A DNA stretch of 64,000 nt, from NCBI GenBank assembly GCA_007449985.2, contig VIIQ02000714.1:231353-295352 (forward strand), in the 5' to 3' direction. The position numbers were made by a program, and so were the translations under genes. This document shows positions 23,131 to 33,717 of the stretch, one piece after another. This stretch comes from Desmodesmus armatus. Taxonomy: Eukaryota; Chlorophyta; Chlorophyceae; Sphaeropleales; Scenedesmaceae. How positions within the stretch are numbered: the stretch's first letter is position 1; each line of letters opens with the position of its first letter. The notes under the pieces are model-generated. The model worked only from the letters and a program-made list of their open reading frames with translations. It was not told the origin of the DNA and did no database searches.

Positions 23131-25723
23131 CCCCTGCAGCAGCCACTGCGCCCACCCAAGCGCAAGCGGCATGACCCCATCCACTCCACTGCCGGCAGCA
23201 CAGGCGGTGCCGGTGCTGACTCAGACCAGGACGAAGCTTACAGCGGCCCTGCTCAAAGGACGCGGCACAGGGCCGCTCTGCCGACAGCAGCAGAGTCACT
23301 TTTCCACCCGGCACCAGCAGCAGCAGCTGCAGCCGCAGGAGCACGTGGGTCAGGGCGGGGAGGCGCAGCAGCAGGAGCACGCAGTGCAGGGCGGGGATTC
23401 GCAGCAGCAGGAGCAGCAGCAGCAGGGGGAGCACCAGCAGTCGCAGGAGCGCGCAGGGCACGGCGGGGAGGTGCAGCGGCGGCAACACCGGGAGCAGCGT
23501 CAGGGGCGCACAGCAGCGAGGAGGTGGAGGAGGTGGATCCAGCCACTTTTGATGTGTTTGCCCTCAGGAAGCTGCTGAAGGAGTCGAAGGAGAAGGGGGA
23601 GATCACTGAGTCAGCAGCCAATGGGATGAGGACAGCCATCAGCGCCCTGCCAGCGCTGGCCACCGGGCACAGTGATGGCAAGGGGGCGCTGATCGCTGAC
23701 CTGCCAAAGTATCTGTCGGACATCTTGCAGCTTTGGAGCCAGGGCAGGTCTGGCAAGCGCGACATCAGGCTCACATCAGCGTCCTCGAACTGCTCCTGCA
23801 TGCTTATGCTGCTGGGTAGGTCAGAGGTGCTGCAGGTACTGGGGCAGCAGCAGGTGCAGGAGTTGGACCAGCAGGTGAGCATTGGTCTCTGTGGTATAAT
23901 ACACTCATATCTGCCTTCGAGATGTCATCATAGCTGTGATTGTATGAAAGAATTCCAGAACTGCCTGTGCTTCACACATGTGGTTATGCAAGGGCAGCAG
24001 GTGGAGCGGCATGTGGGCTTTGGTACCTCAGCGTCACATGCAAAAGAAGGTTTTGATACACTTCACCATTGCATGAATGAAGGGCATGCATCGATATGAT
24101 TGGCATGCCATGCCAGCGGCAGTGCCACTGCGAGACTCTCTGAGCTTGATACCAACATTGTCGTTCACATGCTGTGACATGTGTGCTCATACGTATGTAG
24201 GTGAAGAACACTGCTACCAACCTGTGGCTGAAAATCCAGGCAGCAGCAAAGGCGGCAGGGCAGGCAGGGGGGAACTCCTCGGATACATATGCTCAGGGTG
24301 CTGCAGCAGCAGGAGCACCAACAGCCTCACGCCAGCAGCAGGCGCAGCAGATGGAGGCAGCAGCAGCAGCAGCAGCAGAGGGGGAGGAAGAGGAGGAGGC
24401 AGCAGGCGCGCAGACGGCGGCGGCAGCAGCAGGTGCCACCAGCGGTGCTGCTCCCTTTGAGGGTGGCACTGATAGGCCCAGTGCCGCAGCAGCAGCAGCA
24501 GCAACAGCCCCACGTCAGCAGCAGCTACAGCAGATGAGGGCAGCAGGGGAAGAAAGGGAGGAAGGGGAGCAAGCGGCAGACGGGGAGACAGCAGCAGCAG
24601 CAGCATGCGCCAGCAGCGGGGCTTACTCTGAGGGTGGCAATTATGGTCGGGGGGGCATGGCAGCTGAGGTTGCTGCAGCAGCAGCTGGAGCAACACCACC
24701 ACAGGCTGCTGCTGCACCCTGGCCTGCCACCACAAATACAGCAGCGCTACCCACCCCAGCAGCAGTTGCACCCAAGGCTGCTGCTGCCCCTGTTGGTGAT
24801 GCTGCTCCGGCTGTTGCTGCTGCTTCATCAGCTGCAGCTGCTGCTGGTGCTGTGCTGGCTGCCACAGCCGCACAAGCAGCAGCCACTTCAGCTGCCCCAC
24901 CAGCAGCAGCTGGCACCGGTGACCCCTACCCAGCATCCACATCAGCACCCACACCTTCACTCACGTCTGCAGCAGCAGCACGGGCCACACCAGCAGCCAC
25001 AGCAGCAGTCCCAGTTGCCGCCCTTGCTGCCACAGCTGCCCTTGCAGCAGTGACACCTGCTGCAGCAGCACCACCCACAGCAGCAGCCACTGCCGGCCTT
25101 GCTGCCGCCGCTGATTTAGCTGTGACGGCTGCTGCAGCAACAGCAGCAGCTGCCGGCCATGCTGCCGCTGGCCAAGGAGCTGGGACACCTGCAGCGGCAG
25201 CCGCAAGTGAAGCCGCCCACCCAGCTGCCGGCCTACATGCTGCTGGCCTACCTGCTGCTCACCCACCAGCAGCTGCTGCTGGCCCGCCTGCTGCCGGCCC
25301 ACCTGCTGCTGCCGATGCTGTCGCGCAGGCGGCAGCCCTGGATGCTGCCCAAGACACCTTGCTGCCGCTGTGCAGGAGCTATGACACGATAGAGCAGCTG
25401 GGAGATGTCATGGACCACGTCAGGTCACCAGAGGGGCACCAGCAGCTGCAGACCTTCTGGGCCCAGTACAAGGTGAGGGCTGACTGGCTGTGACAGGATG
25501 CTGTCAAACCTCATCCATGTGCAGGTGACCAGCACTGTGGTGCCATCACTAACAGCATTGTGGTAAAGATGGTTTGAGACTGGAGTCACTGACACTTCTC
25601 CAGCCAGCACTTGGCAGCAAGCACACTTTGTACCTGGGGGTATCAGCACATGACATCAGTATCCATCCTTGAGCACGGTTTGGGCAATTGGGTTGGCTTC
25701 CTGTGTTTCTGTAATCAGCCCAC

Positions 25724-25772
<49 letters not shown>

Positions 25773-25896
25773 CCTGCAGTTTATCGAGGGTGTGCTGCAG
25801 CTGCAAGCAACTGGACAGGAGGAGGTGGCGAAGCGGGATGCACTCCTTACCAAGAGGCTGAGGAAGCTGCTGGACAGACTGACACCGCAGCAGTGA
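23068..25896 (+). CDS. Ala/Gln-rich, probably nuclear protein of unknown family, three exons
   Basis: Exons are 23068-23874, 24201-25472 and 25780-25896, with phase-0 GT-AG introns and 731 residues. I chose the ATG in ACAAAAATGC at 23068; an upstream in-frame ATG at 22915 would add a Cys-rich stretch that does not look real. The basic cluster PPKRKRHD (residues ~33-40) is a likely nuclear localisation signal. A structured part follows (EEVDPATFDVFALRKLLKES ... LPKYLSDILQLWSQ, then VKNTATNLWLKIQ at the start of exon 2), predicted helical. Most of exon 2 is Ala, Gln, Pro and Glu low complexity built on CAG/GCA triplets. The C-terminus is a helical, charged segment (FIEGVLQLQATGQEEVAKR...RLRKLLDRL). 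I do not recognise the family; a chromatin or transcription role would be a guess. A TGTAA motif at 25912-25916 lies just after the stop. Confidence 0.7.
25727..25771 (+). repeat. (CTG)15 just before the last exon acceptor
   Basis: Fifteen CTG units on the sense strand end 8 bases before the acceptor GCCTGCAG at 25779. It is the same layout as before exon 13 of the Kelch gene. Confidence 0.85.
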
Positions 25897-27011
25897 ACAG
25901 GCTGCTGTGCATGTAAAGCAGCCTGCAGACTGCTACGGGAGCAGTTGGTTGTGGCAGCAGTTGATGCGTTTTTGTTGAAGCTGCCACCATCCTTTTGGTT
26001 GAGCTGTAGGTGTAGGCTGCTGCTTTGGGGCTGCTCTTGCCTCTGAGGCAAAGGAGTCCAACAGCTATGGCATTTCAAGCAATGGTGCACCACAAGTGGT
26101 AGTGATGCTGCTTTTGGTTTGTGTATTGGCTGGAGCCAGTTGTAGCACAGCTGCTTGCGTACCCCGTTGTAACATTGTTTTTGTCGTTCAACAGCACGAT
26201 TGCTCAATACATGATGCGTATGGTACGCGGTATGTGATGAGCAGTACGCTGGTGGAACACTTACAGGGGGACACTTACAACCTGGTACCCACACACACCC
26301 CAGATGCACTCACACAGGCCACGCCACACACATCAACGCGAGGCAGATTGTACACAGCCCAATCAAGCAGCGAGTTCTCGTGCAACTGAACTCATGATCA
26401 CAACTACTATTGACTTATGGTGTCGTGCTGACCCTTAGTCACGATACACATGTGGTCGAGCACGTCGCCGGAGTGGTTCTGGCAGCAGTGCAGCGCCGCA
26501 ATTCTGCAACAACCCTGCATGTGTCAACATCAATCCCTCACAGAGGTGCAGTTGGTGTCGGTGCGCAGCTGCATATGTGAGACGTGCCACACGGCCCGCT
26601 ACTGTAGACGGCCCCCGGGGTCTGTCAGAGGCAGCCTGCCGCTGGCGGCCAGCGGTAGCACAAGCCATAGAGTAACCATGACCCGGCCAAGTGGCAGCCA
26701 CTGCCAAATAATAGCCGCTGCCGTGGTCCTTTTGTGCGCATGTTTGGTTTGATGTGGGCGTGGCAGGCCCAAAGGCTGCTGCTGGAGCAATCTAGTGAGT
26801 GCACACATCTCCCCAACATCTGTCTGTCCCACTGTCATGTTTCTAATTGTGACCCGACCAAATGTACAGCTGTACAGATGCGGTGGCATGACCTAGGTGG
26901 CTGGACTATGCTGTTGGCAGCAGCAGCTGCACACATCCTTGCAAGGCTTTGTGTCGTATGTGATGGCTGGCAATGCAAACGAAACTGATGGTGCTGGTTG
27001 CTGTTTGTTAA
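25897..27011. other. Intergenic, no gene seen
   Basis: Apart from the TGTAA motif at 25912, I find no supported gene, RNA or repeat family here. Small open frames on both strands do not read like coding sequence. Confidence 0.45.
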
Positions 27012-27071
27012 GTCTGCAACTTTCAGGATATAATAATGTATAATATAATATAAATCCTGAAAGTTGCAGAC
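27012..27071. repeat. Perfect 18-bp inverted repeat with a 24-base AT-only loop
   Basis: GTCTGCAACTTTCAGGAT at 27012-27029 is exactly inverted at 27054-27071. The 24 bases between are A/T except for one G. It would form a strong hairpin or cruciform and stands out from the GC-balanced surroundings. It may be a small MITE or a recoded transposon end. Confidence 0.85.
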
Positions 27072-27139
27072 CCATCTCCGGGATGGTGCTGTCCAGCACC
27101 CAGACCGCCCCCCCCCCTTGGCAAAACACTATACAACAC

Positions 27140-27244
27140 GCGTTGCACCGTCATACAGGTGATGTCGCGATGAGGCTGACAGCAGCAGCGGCCAGACCAC
27201 TTCTGTGGGGGGACCTCGCGATTGCCTGCATGACGGTGCAACGC
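27140..27244. mobile_element. MITE-like element with about 15-bp (imperfectly 30-bp) inverted ends
   Basis: GCGTTGCACCGTCAT at 27140 is exactly inverted at 27230-27244. The homology of the arms extends inward with mismatches (CAGG...CGCGA). One end with its flank recurs at about 29481-29508, upstream of the second cysteine-rich gene (TGTATGACGGTGCAACGCATG). The element therefore lies in the duplicated upstream region, internally deleted in the second copy. There is no coding capacity. Confidence 0.6.
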
Positions 27245-27425
27245 ATGTCGCGAAAGTATCAGAAAGTATTGTAAGCGCCGCTGATGCCTGACCTTGTGAA
27301 GGTTTCGAACGGCGGGGAATAACTCTCGTCGGCGCGCCTTGCACCTTTGAACCCCGGGTGCCCTTCGGCGAAGCCAGGTAGGTTGGTTGAACGCCACCCA
27401 TGCAAGTCCGATGTTGGGATGCCCA

Positions 27426-27431
27426 TATAAG
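27426..27431 (+). promoter_or_regulatory. TATA box of cysteine-rich gene 1
   Basis: TATAAG within CCATATAAGAAGG. The same box and flanks occur at 29728 and 38295, each about 230 bases before the start codon. The region upstream (27378-27416, GTAGGTTGGTTGAACGCCAC and CCATGCAAGTCCGATG) is also conserved among the three genes and is the best candidate for a shared regulatory element. Confidence 0.7.
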
Positions 27432-27533
27432 AAGGGATCAAACAATGTGCTATCACACCAGTCTCGCCACAAGCATATGCCAACCACGTTCCGCATCGCA
27501 TTGGCCGACGTCAAGACACGAGCAAACAACAAG

Positions 27534-27654
27534 GTACGCTTGCTTGCGATGCAGTTGCAGTTGCTTGGAAGCAATTTTGCAGCACGAAGCCTGCACCTTG
27601 CGTCAGTAAGGCGTCAGCACTGACTGTTTCTGTCCTTTGTTCGGGCTGCTGCAG
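27534..27654 (+). other. 5' UTR intron of cysteine-rich gene 1
   Basis: The donor AAG-GTACGCTTGC and acceptor GCTGCTGCAG-TTCCC are conserved in all copies of the family, including the truncated one at 22 kb. The spacing is 121 bases here, 116 in gene 2 (29834-29949) and 113 in gene 3 (38401-38513). The acceptor lies 9 bases before the ATG, so the start codon opens exon 2. Confidence 0.75.
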
Positions 27655-27663
27655 TTCCCAAAC

Positions 27664-28077
27664 ATGGTCAATATGGACCCCCGTGCACTGCTGCTGTTGG
27701 GCATGTGCCTGGCAGCATGCCTCAGCCCTGCACTGTCTCTGCAGTGCTACATAGCAGGCCCTTTGGGCGAGGTGTTGGCATGGGACGTCCAGCCCACTAC
27801 AAAGTACATCAACCCAGTATGCGTGAGCTACATGTATGACTGCAAACCCCATCTGCGGTGCAAGGGTCCCGGGCCTCCCGTGTGGATCTACAACATCAAT
27901 ACGTGGGAAGCATGCGAGAGGATCGCAAAAATGCCAGAACTGTACAAGAATGTGAAGTGCTGTGCCCAGGACAAGTGCAATGCACCCGACCCCACCCTGG
28001 ACACCAAAACCAAGATCGTTGCCACGCCCCCTCAGGGGCCTGGTCTGCCTGATTATACTATTGAGTATAAGCCATGA
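27664..28077 (+). CDS. Small secreted cysteine-rich protein 1, Ly6/uPAR (three-finger)-like pattern
   Basis: 137 residues. The start is the first ATG after the conserved 5' UTR intron acceptor. Residues 1-25 are a clear signal peptide (ALLLLGMCLAACLSPALS). The mature protein begins LQCY and has eight cysteines, ending with CCAQDKCNAPDP. The spacing CC-x4-CN plus an N-terminal LxCY is the hallmark of the LU (Ly6/uPAR/three-finger) superfamily, but the middle is shorter and differs, so membership is inference. It is the most diverged of three paralogues, with C-terminus PDYTIEYKP. There is no GPI-type hydrophobic tail and no transmembrane segment, so it is probably released or in the cell wall. 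Homology with the other copies extends at least 400 bases past the stop, including AATAAA-like and TGTAAC motifs. Confidence 0.8.
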   Translation: MVNMDPRALLLLGMCLAACLSPALSLQCYIAGPLGEVLAWDVQPTTKYINPVCVSYMYDCKPHLRCKGPGPPVWIYNINTWEACERIAKMPELYKNVKCCAQDKCNAPDPTLDTKTKIVATPPQGPGLPDYTIEYKP

Positions 28078-28630
28078 TGACCGACAGCAAACCAATCAAG
28101 GGCGCAGTTGCGGACTGTCCGTTGTACGAATTTGTTCTCGTCTTGTTGAAGGAGGCACAAACAGCATGTTACTTTGAGTTGCACATCGTTGTGGGGGTCC
28201 CTACTGTGGGGACCAACGCAACAAATAAAGCAAACCTTCAGTCAGCTTCGAGCCTTAACAGTGTCTTCAAGACACGCAGTGACTGCGTGCTGCATTGCTT
28301 GTGACTTACCGTAAGCCTTTTCAGGCTTTGAGCAGCACGAGAGCAGTGCTACAGACTGGTTGTGAGGACACATGATATGCACACTTGCATGCCGTTGGTG
28401 CGGACTCAGTCAGAGATTCTGCCCTATGGTACATGTCACATGTTGAACATGGCAGTGCTGGTAATGTAACTGATCGTGCAGAGTGTTTCTCAGAAACATG
28501 CGTGCACAGTTGTGCTCACCTTGTGAGGCTACACAAACAGCAACCAGCACCGTCACTCTGGTTTGCATAGCCTGCAGCCATCACTTGACCACACACAGCC
28601 TTGCAAGGCTTGCCATGCTGCGTGTAGCTG

Positions 28631-29059
28631 ATGCTGAGTGAGCCAACGTACTCCAGCCAACTACGACTGCACCCTACTAGAGTGGAACGATTTGGCAAGT
28701 TTGGCAATATGGCAGATTTGAAAAATGACATGGACGCACACAGAATACTGAGAGTGGACTTTACAGCGGCTGCATTCACCTTGAATGTAAAGCAGTACGA
28801 AATGGGCTACTGGGCTGTAAAATGCCTTACATCGACTAGGCCGAAGATTACTTTTCCGGGTCATAGTTGGGGCTATCCAGGCTTCGGCAAGGTAAATGAT
28901 CAGGAAAGGGGCCCATCGTTGGGTATGGGTATACAGTTTGCTGGGGCATCTTTGCAGCCTACTCAAGCCAGCTGGTACAAAATCCATGCAGCCGCCCGTG
29001 TGCAGTTACGCACCAATCTTATCTTGAGGCAATGGCAGTGGGACAGACCGCCGGTGTGA
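28631..29059 (+). other. Lone 142-codon open frame, status unknown
   Basis: It is an uninterrupted frame between the first two cysteine-rich genes, including MADLKNDMDAHRILRVDFTA and WAVKCLTSTRPKITFPG. Composition is not low complexity, which sets it apart from most spurious frames here. I recognise no family and see no splice signals. It could equally be chance. Confidence 0.2.
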
Positions 29060-29647
29060 CAGGCTGTGACTGATGTTGGCAAGACGAGCGTACACCACTC
29101 CATGCATCAGCCATGGTCCCGACATGCATCATTCTCTACGTCTTTACTCTCAATGCGTTGCAAAACATTGCAAGTCATAGCCGGGCTACTTTTAACCTCA
29201 CTCAAAGCATCAGGATAAATCAGCAAGGCGTAATAAGCCAGTTGCGCCTGCCTTCAGCAGCGGAGGACCCAAACTTGGGGTCAAACAAAGTGCACCCCTT
29301 TCAAGTGTGGAATTCTTCAACCCCAACCTCCCCTCATCGCCCCTTCCAACCCCAGCCAATTTGGTATGGTTCACGAATGTCCACCCCGTGCTGAACCCCA
29401 GGACACCCCTCCCTGCCAAGGGGTGCAGCTTCTCAGCAAGATTCGTGTGACCGATACTGTTGCCAGCCTCATCGGGGCCCTCGCCTGTATGACGGTGCAA
29501 CGCATGAGGCAACGTTCGACCAGAACTACCATTTGCTTGTGCACGCGGATGTTCGAACTTGTGGAGGTTCGAGGGTCGCGACCGCGGGTCGCGACAGGAC
29601 CTTGGAACCCCGCGTGCCCTCAACTGCCCGCAACTTCGGCGAAGCCA

Positions 29648-29689
29648 GGTAGGTTGGCTGAACGTCACGTGGCGTTCAGCCAACCTACC
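29648..29689. promoter_or_regulatory. Palindrome built from the conserved upstream element of cysteine-rich gene 2
   Basis: A 17-base arm GGTAGGTTGGCTGAACG (29648-29664) is perfectly inverted at 29673-29689 around TCACGTGG, which contains the G-box core CACGTG. The arm is the same element found singly upstream of genes 1 and 3. Only gene 2 has the inverted pair, about 40 bases before the TATA box. Confidence 0.75.
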
Positions 29690-29727
29690 ATGGGTGCACC
29701 CGTGCAAGTCCGATGTTGAGTTGGCCC

Positions 29728-29733
29728 TATAAG
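29728..29733 (+). promoter_or_regulatory. TATA box of cysteine-rich gene 2
   Basis: TATAAG in CCCTATAAGAAGATTC, conserved with the boxes at 27426 and 38295. Confidence 0.7.
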
Positions 29734-29958
29734 AAGATTCAACCAGCGTACTATCCCGCCAGTCTCGCCACACGCATATGCCAACCCCCGCCCGTCAAGA
29801 TATTCTGTTCATCAAGACACGAGCGAACACAAGGTACGCTCGTTTGCGATGCACTCAAAAACGCTCGGAAGCAACTGGGAAGCACGACGCCCGCCCCTTA
29901 CTGACGCAGCACTGACGCCTGCTGTCCTTTGTGCTGGCTGCTGTTGCAGTTCCCAGAC

Positions 29959-30348
29959 ATGATCAAGATGGGCCCCCGTGCACTGCTGCTGTTGGGCATG
30001 TGCCTTGCAGCATGCCTCAGCCCTGCACTGTCTCTGCAGTGCTACGTAAACGGCCCGTCGGGTGGTGTGTTTGCCTATGACACCAAGCCCACTACAGAGA
30101 CACCCAACCCAGCTTGTGTGAGCTACAAGTTCGACTGCACAACACAGCCAGGCTGCAAGCCAGCTGACAATGGCAAGTGGGTCTACTCAGTCACAAAGCT
30201 GGAAGAGTGTGCCAAGCTCAAGACCTATCCCACAGTGTACAAGAATGTGCAGTGCTGTGCCAAGGACAAGTGCAATGCACCCGATCCAACCCTTGACACC
30301 ACCACCAAGATTGTCCCCACGCCCCCTGGTTTGGCCAAGTCTGGCTAA
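29959..30348 (+). CDS. Small secreted cysteine-rich protein 2, Ly6/uPAR-like pattern
   Basis: 129 residues. A signal peptide (1-25) is followed by LQCYVNGPSGG. Mature cysteines are at 28, 53, 60, 66, 84, 99, 100 and 105, ending CCAKDKCNAPDP and a Pro/Thr-rich tail (TTKIVPTPPGLAKSG). It is nearly identical to protein 3 (38523-38912) and clearly paralogous to protein 1. The 5' UTR intron is 29834-29949. If it is a true LU fold the expected disulfides would involve the last CC and CN cysteines. Its biological role is unknown; an extracellular binding function is inferred only from small size, secretion and disulfides. Confidence 0.85.
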   Translation: MIKMGPRALLLLGMCLAACLSPALSLQCYVNGPSGGVFAYDTKPTTETPNPACVSYKFDCTTQPGCKPADNGKWVYSVTKLEECAKLKTYPTVYKNVQCCAKDKCNAPDPTLDTTTKIVPTPPGLAKSG

Positions 30349-30904
30349 GCCATGATGACCAACGCCGCGCCGGTGATGTGACACTACCCCCAAGGGTGCA
30401 CTGGCGGACTGTCGGTTGTGCGGGTCTACTCTTGTATTGGTGGACGAGGCACAACCAGCATGCTGCTTTGAGTTGCACCGTGTTGTTGAGATCAAAGCAA
30501 GGAGCATGAGCAAGCTTGGCTATCCTCGTCTTGAGTGTGGGCTGCATTGCTTGCGGCTTTGTTGAGGCCACAACAGAGCAGTGTTACGGGTTAATTGTGA
30601 GCACAATGGCTCAACTCTAAGGCTTGTGATGCATCTAACATGGCCGGGAAGCAGTGTTTGTGAGCAGCTGCTTTTACGGTGAAAAAACCCAAGCATGCAT
30701 GCGGAACTTGATGATCATGCTGCACGGCTGCAGCAACACAATCAGCAACCATGACCACTGTTTGAAGCTTGCACCTGCGGAATGCAGGACTGGTGACGTT
30801 GCAGCTGGTGTAGATGCGTGAATACCCTGCTCAGTTGGCCCAACTCGGAGTCGGACTGGTGATTGGTGACAAGCGAGGGCTTTCGTCTCCAGAGTTTGGA
30901 CGTG
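30349..30904. other. Duplicated 3' flank, no gene
   Basis: The first 200 bases match the 3' flank of gene 3 (for example GTGATGTGACACTACCCCCA and GGGTGCACTGGCGGACTGTC) and belong to the duplication unit. Nothing else is recognisable before the satellite array. Confidence 0.5.
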
Positions 30905-33060
30905 ACCAACACTTTGCAAAACCTATGCATGGGGGCTAAATGGCTGAAAAACCTCAGCCTCCTCAGCAGCAGCTCCCGCAGTTAGAGCCAACATAGTCCA
31001 AGGCAGCATACCAGGAGGATGCGCCTCAGTGTAAATTGTGCAAAACCAATGCATGCAGCCTGAATGACTCACGATTACTCAGCCGCAACTCCCACAGTCC
31101 AACGTTGGAGTGGGCATAGCCCGAGGTAGCATGGCTGGATGATATTATCCACAGCATTGATGCGCTTCAGTGAAGCATGCAAAACCAAATGCATGAGGCC
31201 TGAGTGACTCAAGTCTACTCAGCCGCGGCCTTGATCATCCAAGGTAAGGAGCCAGCATAACCCAAGGTGGCATGGCTGGAGAAGGCGCACAAGTGCAAGG
31301 TGTGCAAAACCAATGCATGAGGCCAGAATGACCTAAGCCTACTCAGCCGCAGCTCCGACAGACGAAGCCAGCATAGCCTGAGGTAGCATGGCAGAGGATA
31401 CACTCCAGTGCGAAGTGTGCCGAAGCAAAATGCAAGAGGCCAGAATGACCCAAGCGTACTCAGCCGCAGCCTCGATAGTTGAAGCCAGCATAGACCAAGG
31501 TAGCATGGCGGGAGGAGGCGCTGCAGTACAGCATGCAAAACCAATGCATGGGGGCTGAATGGCTGAATGGCTGAGCGGCCTCAGCCTACTCAACCGCAGC
31601 CTCATTGATTGGAGCAAGCATAGCCCAGGGCAGCGTGGGTGGAAAAGGTGCTCAAATGCAAAGCGTGGAAAGCCAATGCAGGAGGCCAGAACGACCCAAC
31701 TCCGCAGCAATACTTGGCGCCAGCATAGCCCACGGCAGCATGGCTGGAAATGCGCTTCAATGCAAAGCCTGCAGAACCAATGCATGAGGCCTGAATAACC
31801 TGAGCCTACTCAGCCGCAGTTCTAGCCAGCACAGCTCAAGTCAGCATGGCTGTACAAGGCGCTTCAGCATAACCCAAGGCATGGGTGCAAAGTGTGCAAC
31901 ATCAATGCATGCGGCCTGACTGGCATAAGCTAGCCTACTCAGCCGCAGCCTCAATTCGTTGGAGCCAGCATAGCCCAAGGTAGGGTAGCATGGCTGGAGA
32001 AAGCGCTGCAGAGCACAGTGTGCAAACGAAATGCATGAGGCCTGATAATCTACGCCTACTCAGCCTCAGCCTTGATAGTTCACGTTGAGCCAGCATAGCC
32101 CAAGATAGCAAGGGTGGAGAAGGTGCTCCAATGCAAACTAAGCAAACCGAATGCATGGGGGCTGCCTGGCTGAATGACCTGAGCCTACTCAGCCGCGGCC
32201 TCAATGATTGCAGCAAGCACACCCCAAGGTAGCATGGCTGAAAGATGTGCTTCAGTGAAGCATGGAAAACCAATGAATGAGGCCTAATGACCTAAGCCTA
32301 GTCAGCCACAGCCTTGACAGTTAGATCCAGCATAGCCCATGGCAGCATGGCGGGAGAAGGCGGTAATTGCAAAGCATGCTCACAACATGCATGGGGGCTG
32401 AATGGAAGAGCGACCTCAGCCTCATCAGCAGCAGCTCTCGACATGTGAGCAAGCATAGCTCATGGCAGGATGGCTGGAGAATGCCCTTAAGTGCCTGAAA
32501 ATGTTCAAAACCAATGAATGCGGCCTGAATATTCAAATGACCTAAGCACACTCAGCCGCAGCCCCGATACATGACGCCAGCATAGCTTGAGGGAGCATGG
32601 CTAGAAAACCGCTTCATTGCAAAGCGTGCAATGTGAATGCAGGGGGGCTGAACGGCTGAATGACCTCAACTTCCTCAGCAGCACCTCCCCATAGGTGGAG
32701 CAGGCACAGGCACCGCTGGAAAGGTGCTCTATTGCAAAGTGTACAAAACCAATGCATGAAGGCCTGAATGACTAACCCAGCAGCAACTCCCACAGTTGGA
32801 GCAGGCATAGCCCAAGGTAGCATGGCTGCAAAATGCGCTTCATTGCAAAGCATGCCAACTGAATGTGTGGGGGCTGAATGGCTGAACATGCCCAACCTCC
32901 TTAGCAGCAGCTGCGTGGTGTGAGCAAGTGTAGCAGCCAGCAGCTGACCAGATCCGGCATTCGCAGAGGCCAGCGCTTCGAACATGCTGCTGGCAACAGC
33001 GCCAGGAGCAATAGCGCACAATGCAGGGCAATCGTGCCTGCGCAAAGCAGTGAAGCTCAT
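30905..33060. repeat. Diverged satellite, about 16-17 copies of a roughly 120-130-bp unit
   Basis: Each unit contains AAAACCAATGCATGAGGCC, a CTGAATGACCTAAGCCTACT-type block, CAGCCGCAGC, a variable 15-20 bases, then GCCAGCATAGCCCAAGGTAG and CATGGCTGGAGAAGGCGC. Starts fall near 30925, 31046, 31188, 31312, 31430, 31545, 31668, 31780, 31902, 32030, 32150, 32270, 32390, 32512, 32636, 32750 and 32866. Copies are 70-85 per cent alike and differ by small indels. The long minus-strand open frames here are translations of the repeat, not genes. Confidence 0.85.
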
Positions 33061-33717
33061 GATGTTGCCTCAGTTTGATACAACACAAGACTCCAAAGTA
33101 TGGCACCCACGCACTGTTGGCCCATTCCACACATGTGCCCAACACTGTGCGCAATCAGTGTGACAAGGTAGCAGAGCGGGACAGCACAACGGCTTGTGCA
33201 GTCAGTAACAACAAGTGCACAGTCACGCAGGTGTGCGCAAAGCATGCAGAGCACACACCAACGCATGCGCAAGGGCCAGGATGAGGTGCGCGGTATGTGT
33301 GAGCCTGCTTCCTAGCACACAGAACTCGTGCTCGGCACCACACTTGACAAGCGCTCAGATCACCCACAAGACACTGTCGGAGGATGGCTCATCAAGCAAG
33401 AGATGCTGAGCATCTCATGTGGCAGGCAAATAGCCATACCAACAAAACTTTTGAAAGCAACTGAGCCCAGCTGATGCATCGATGCTGATATCAGCCTGTC
33501 AGCAAAGCGGCCACAACATACGGAGCCAAACGAAATATGGTGATGTTGCAGCAACAAACACAAACTTGGAGCACCAGCGCACCACAACACATGGTAAGGC
33601 ATTGAGGACTTCAGCCTGACCTGTCACAAACCGAACGCTTTGAAACTTTGGCCTTCATGCTGCTGCTGCTGCTGCTGCTGGCGTATCGGGCACAGCAGAC
33701 CTTGCTGTGCGCTTCTG
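33061..33717. other. Intergenic, no gene seen
   Basis: Single-copy sequence between the satellite and the 3' end of the ankyrin gene. A CTG run at 33659-33679 is the only clear feature. Confidence 0.4.

Noticed and set aside
23500..24260. TFIIS N-terminal-like domain in the Ala/Gln-rich protein
   Set aside because: The helical LPKYLSDILQLW/NTATNLWLKI segments only vaguely resemble it; the conserved motif order is not met.
24214..24960. 248-codon minus Leu/Gln-rich frame
   Set aside because: Shadow of the CAG-rich exon 2 of the Ala/Gln-rich gene.
31215..31785. Minus-strand frames with LGLCWLQ-type repeats
   Set aside because: Translations of the satellite unit, with frames broken between units.
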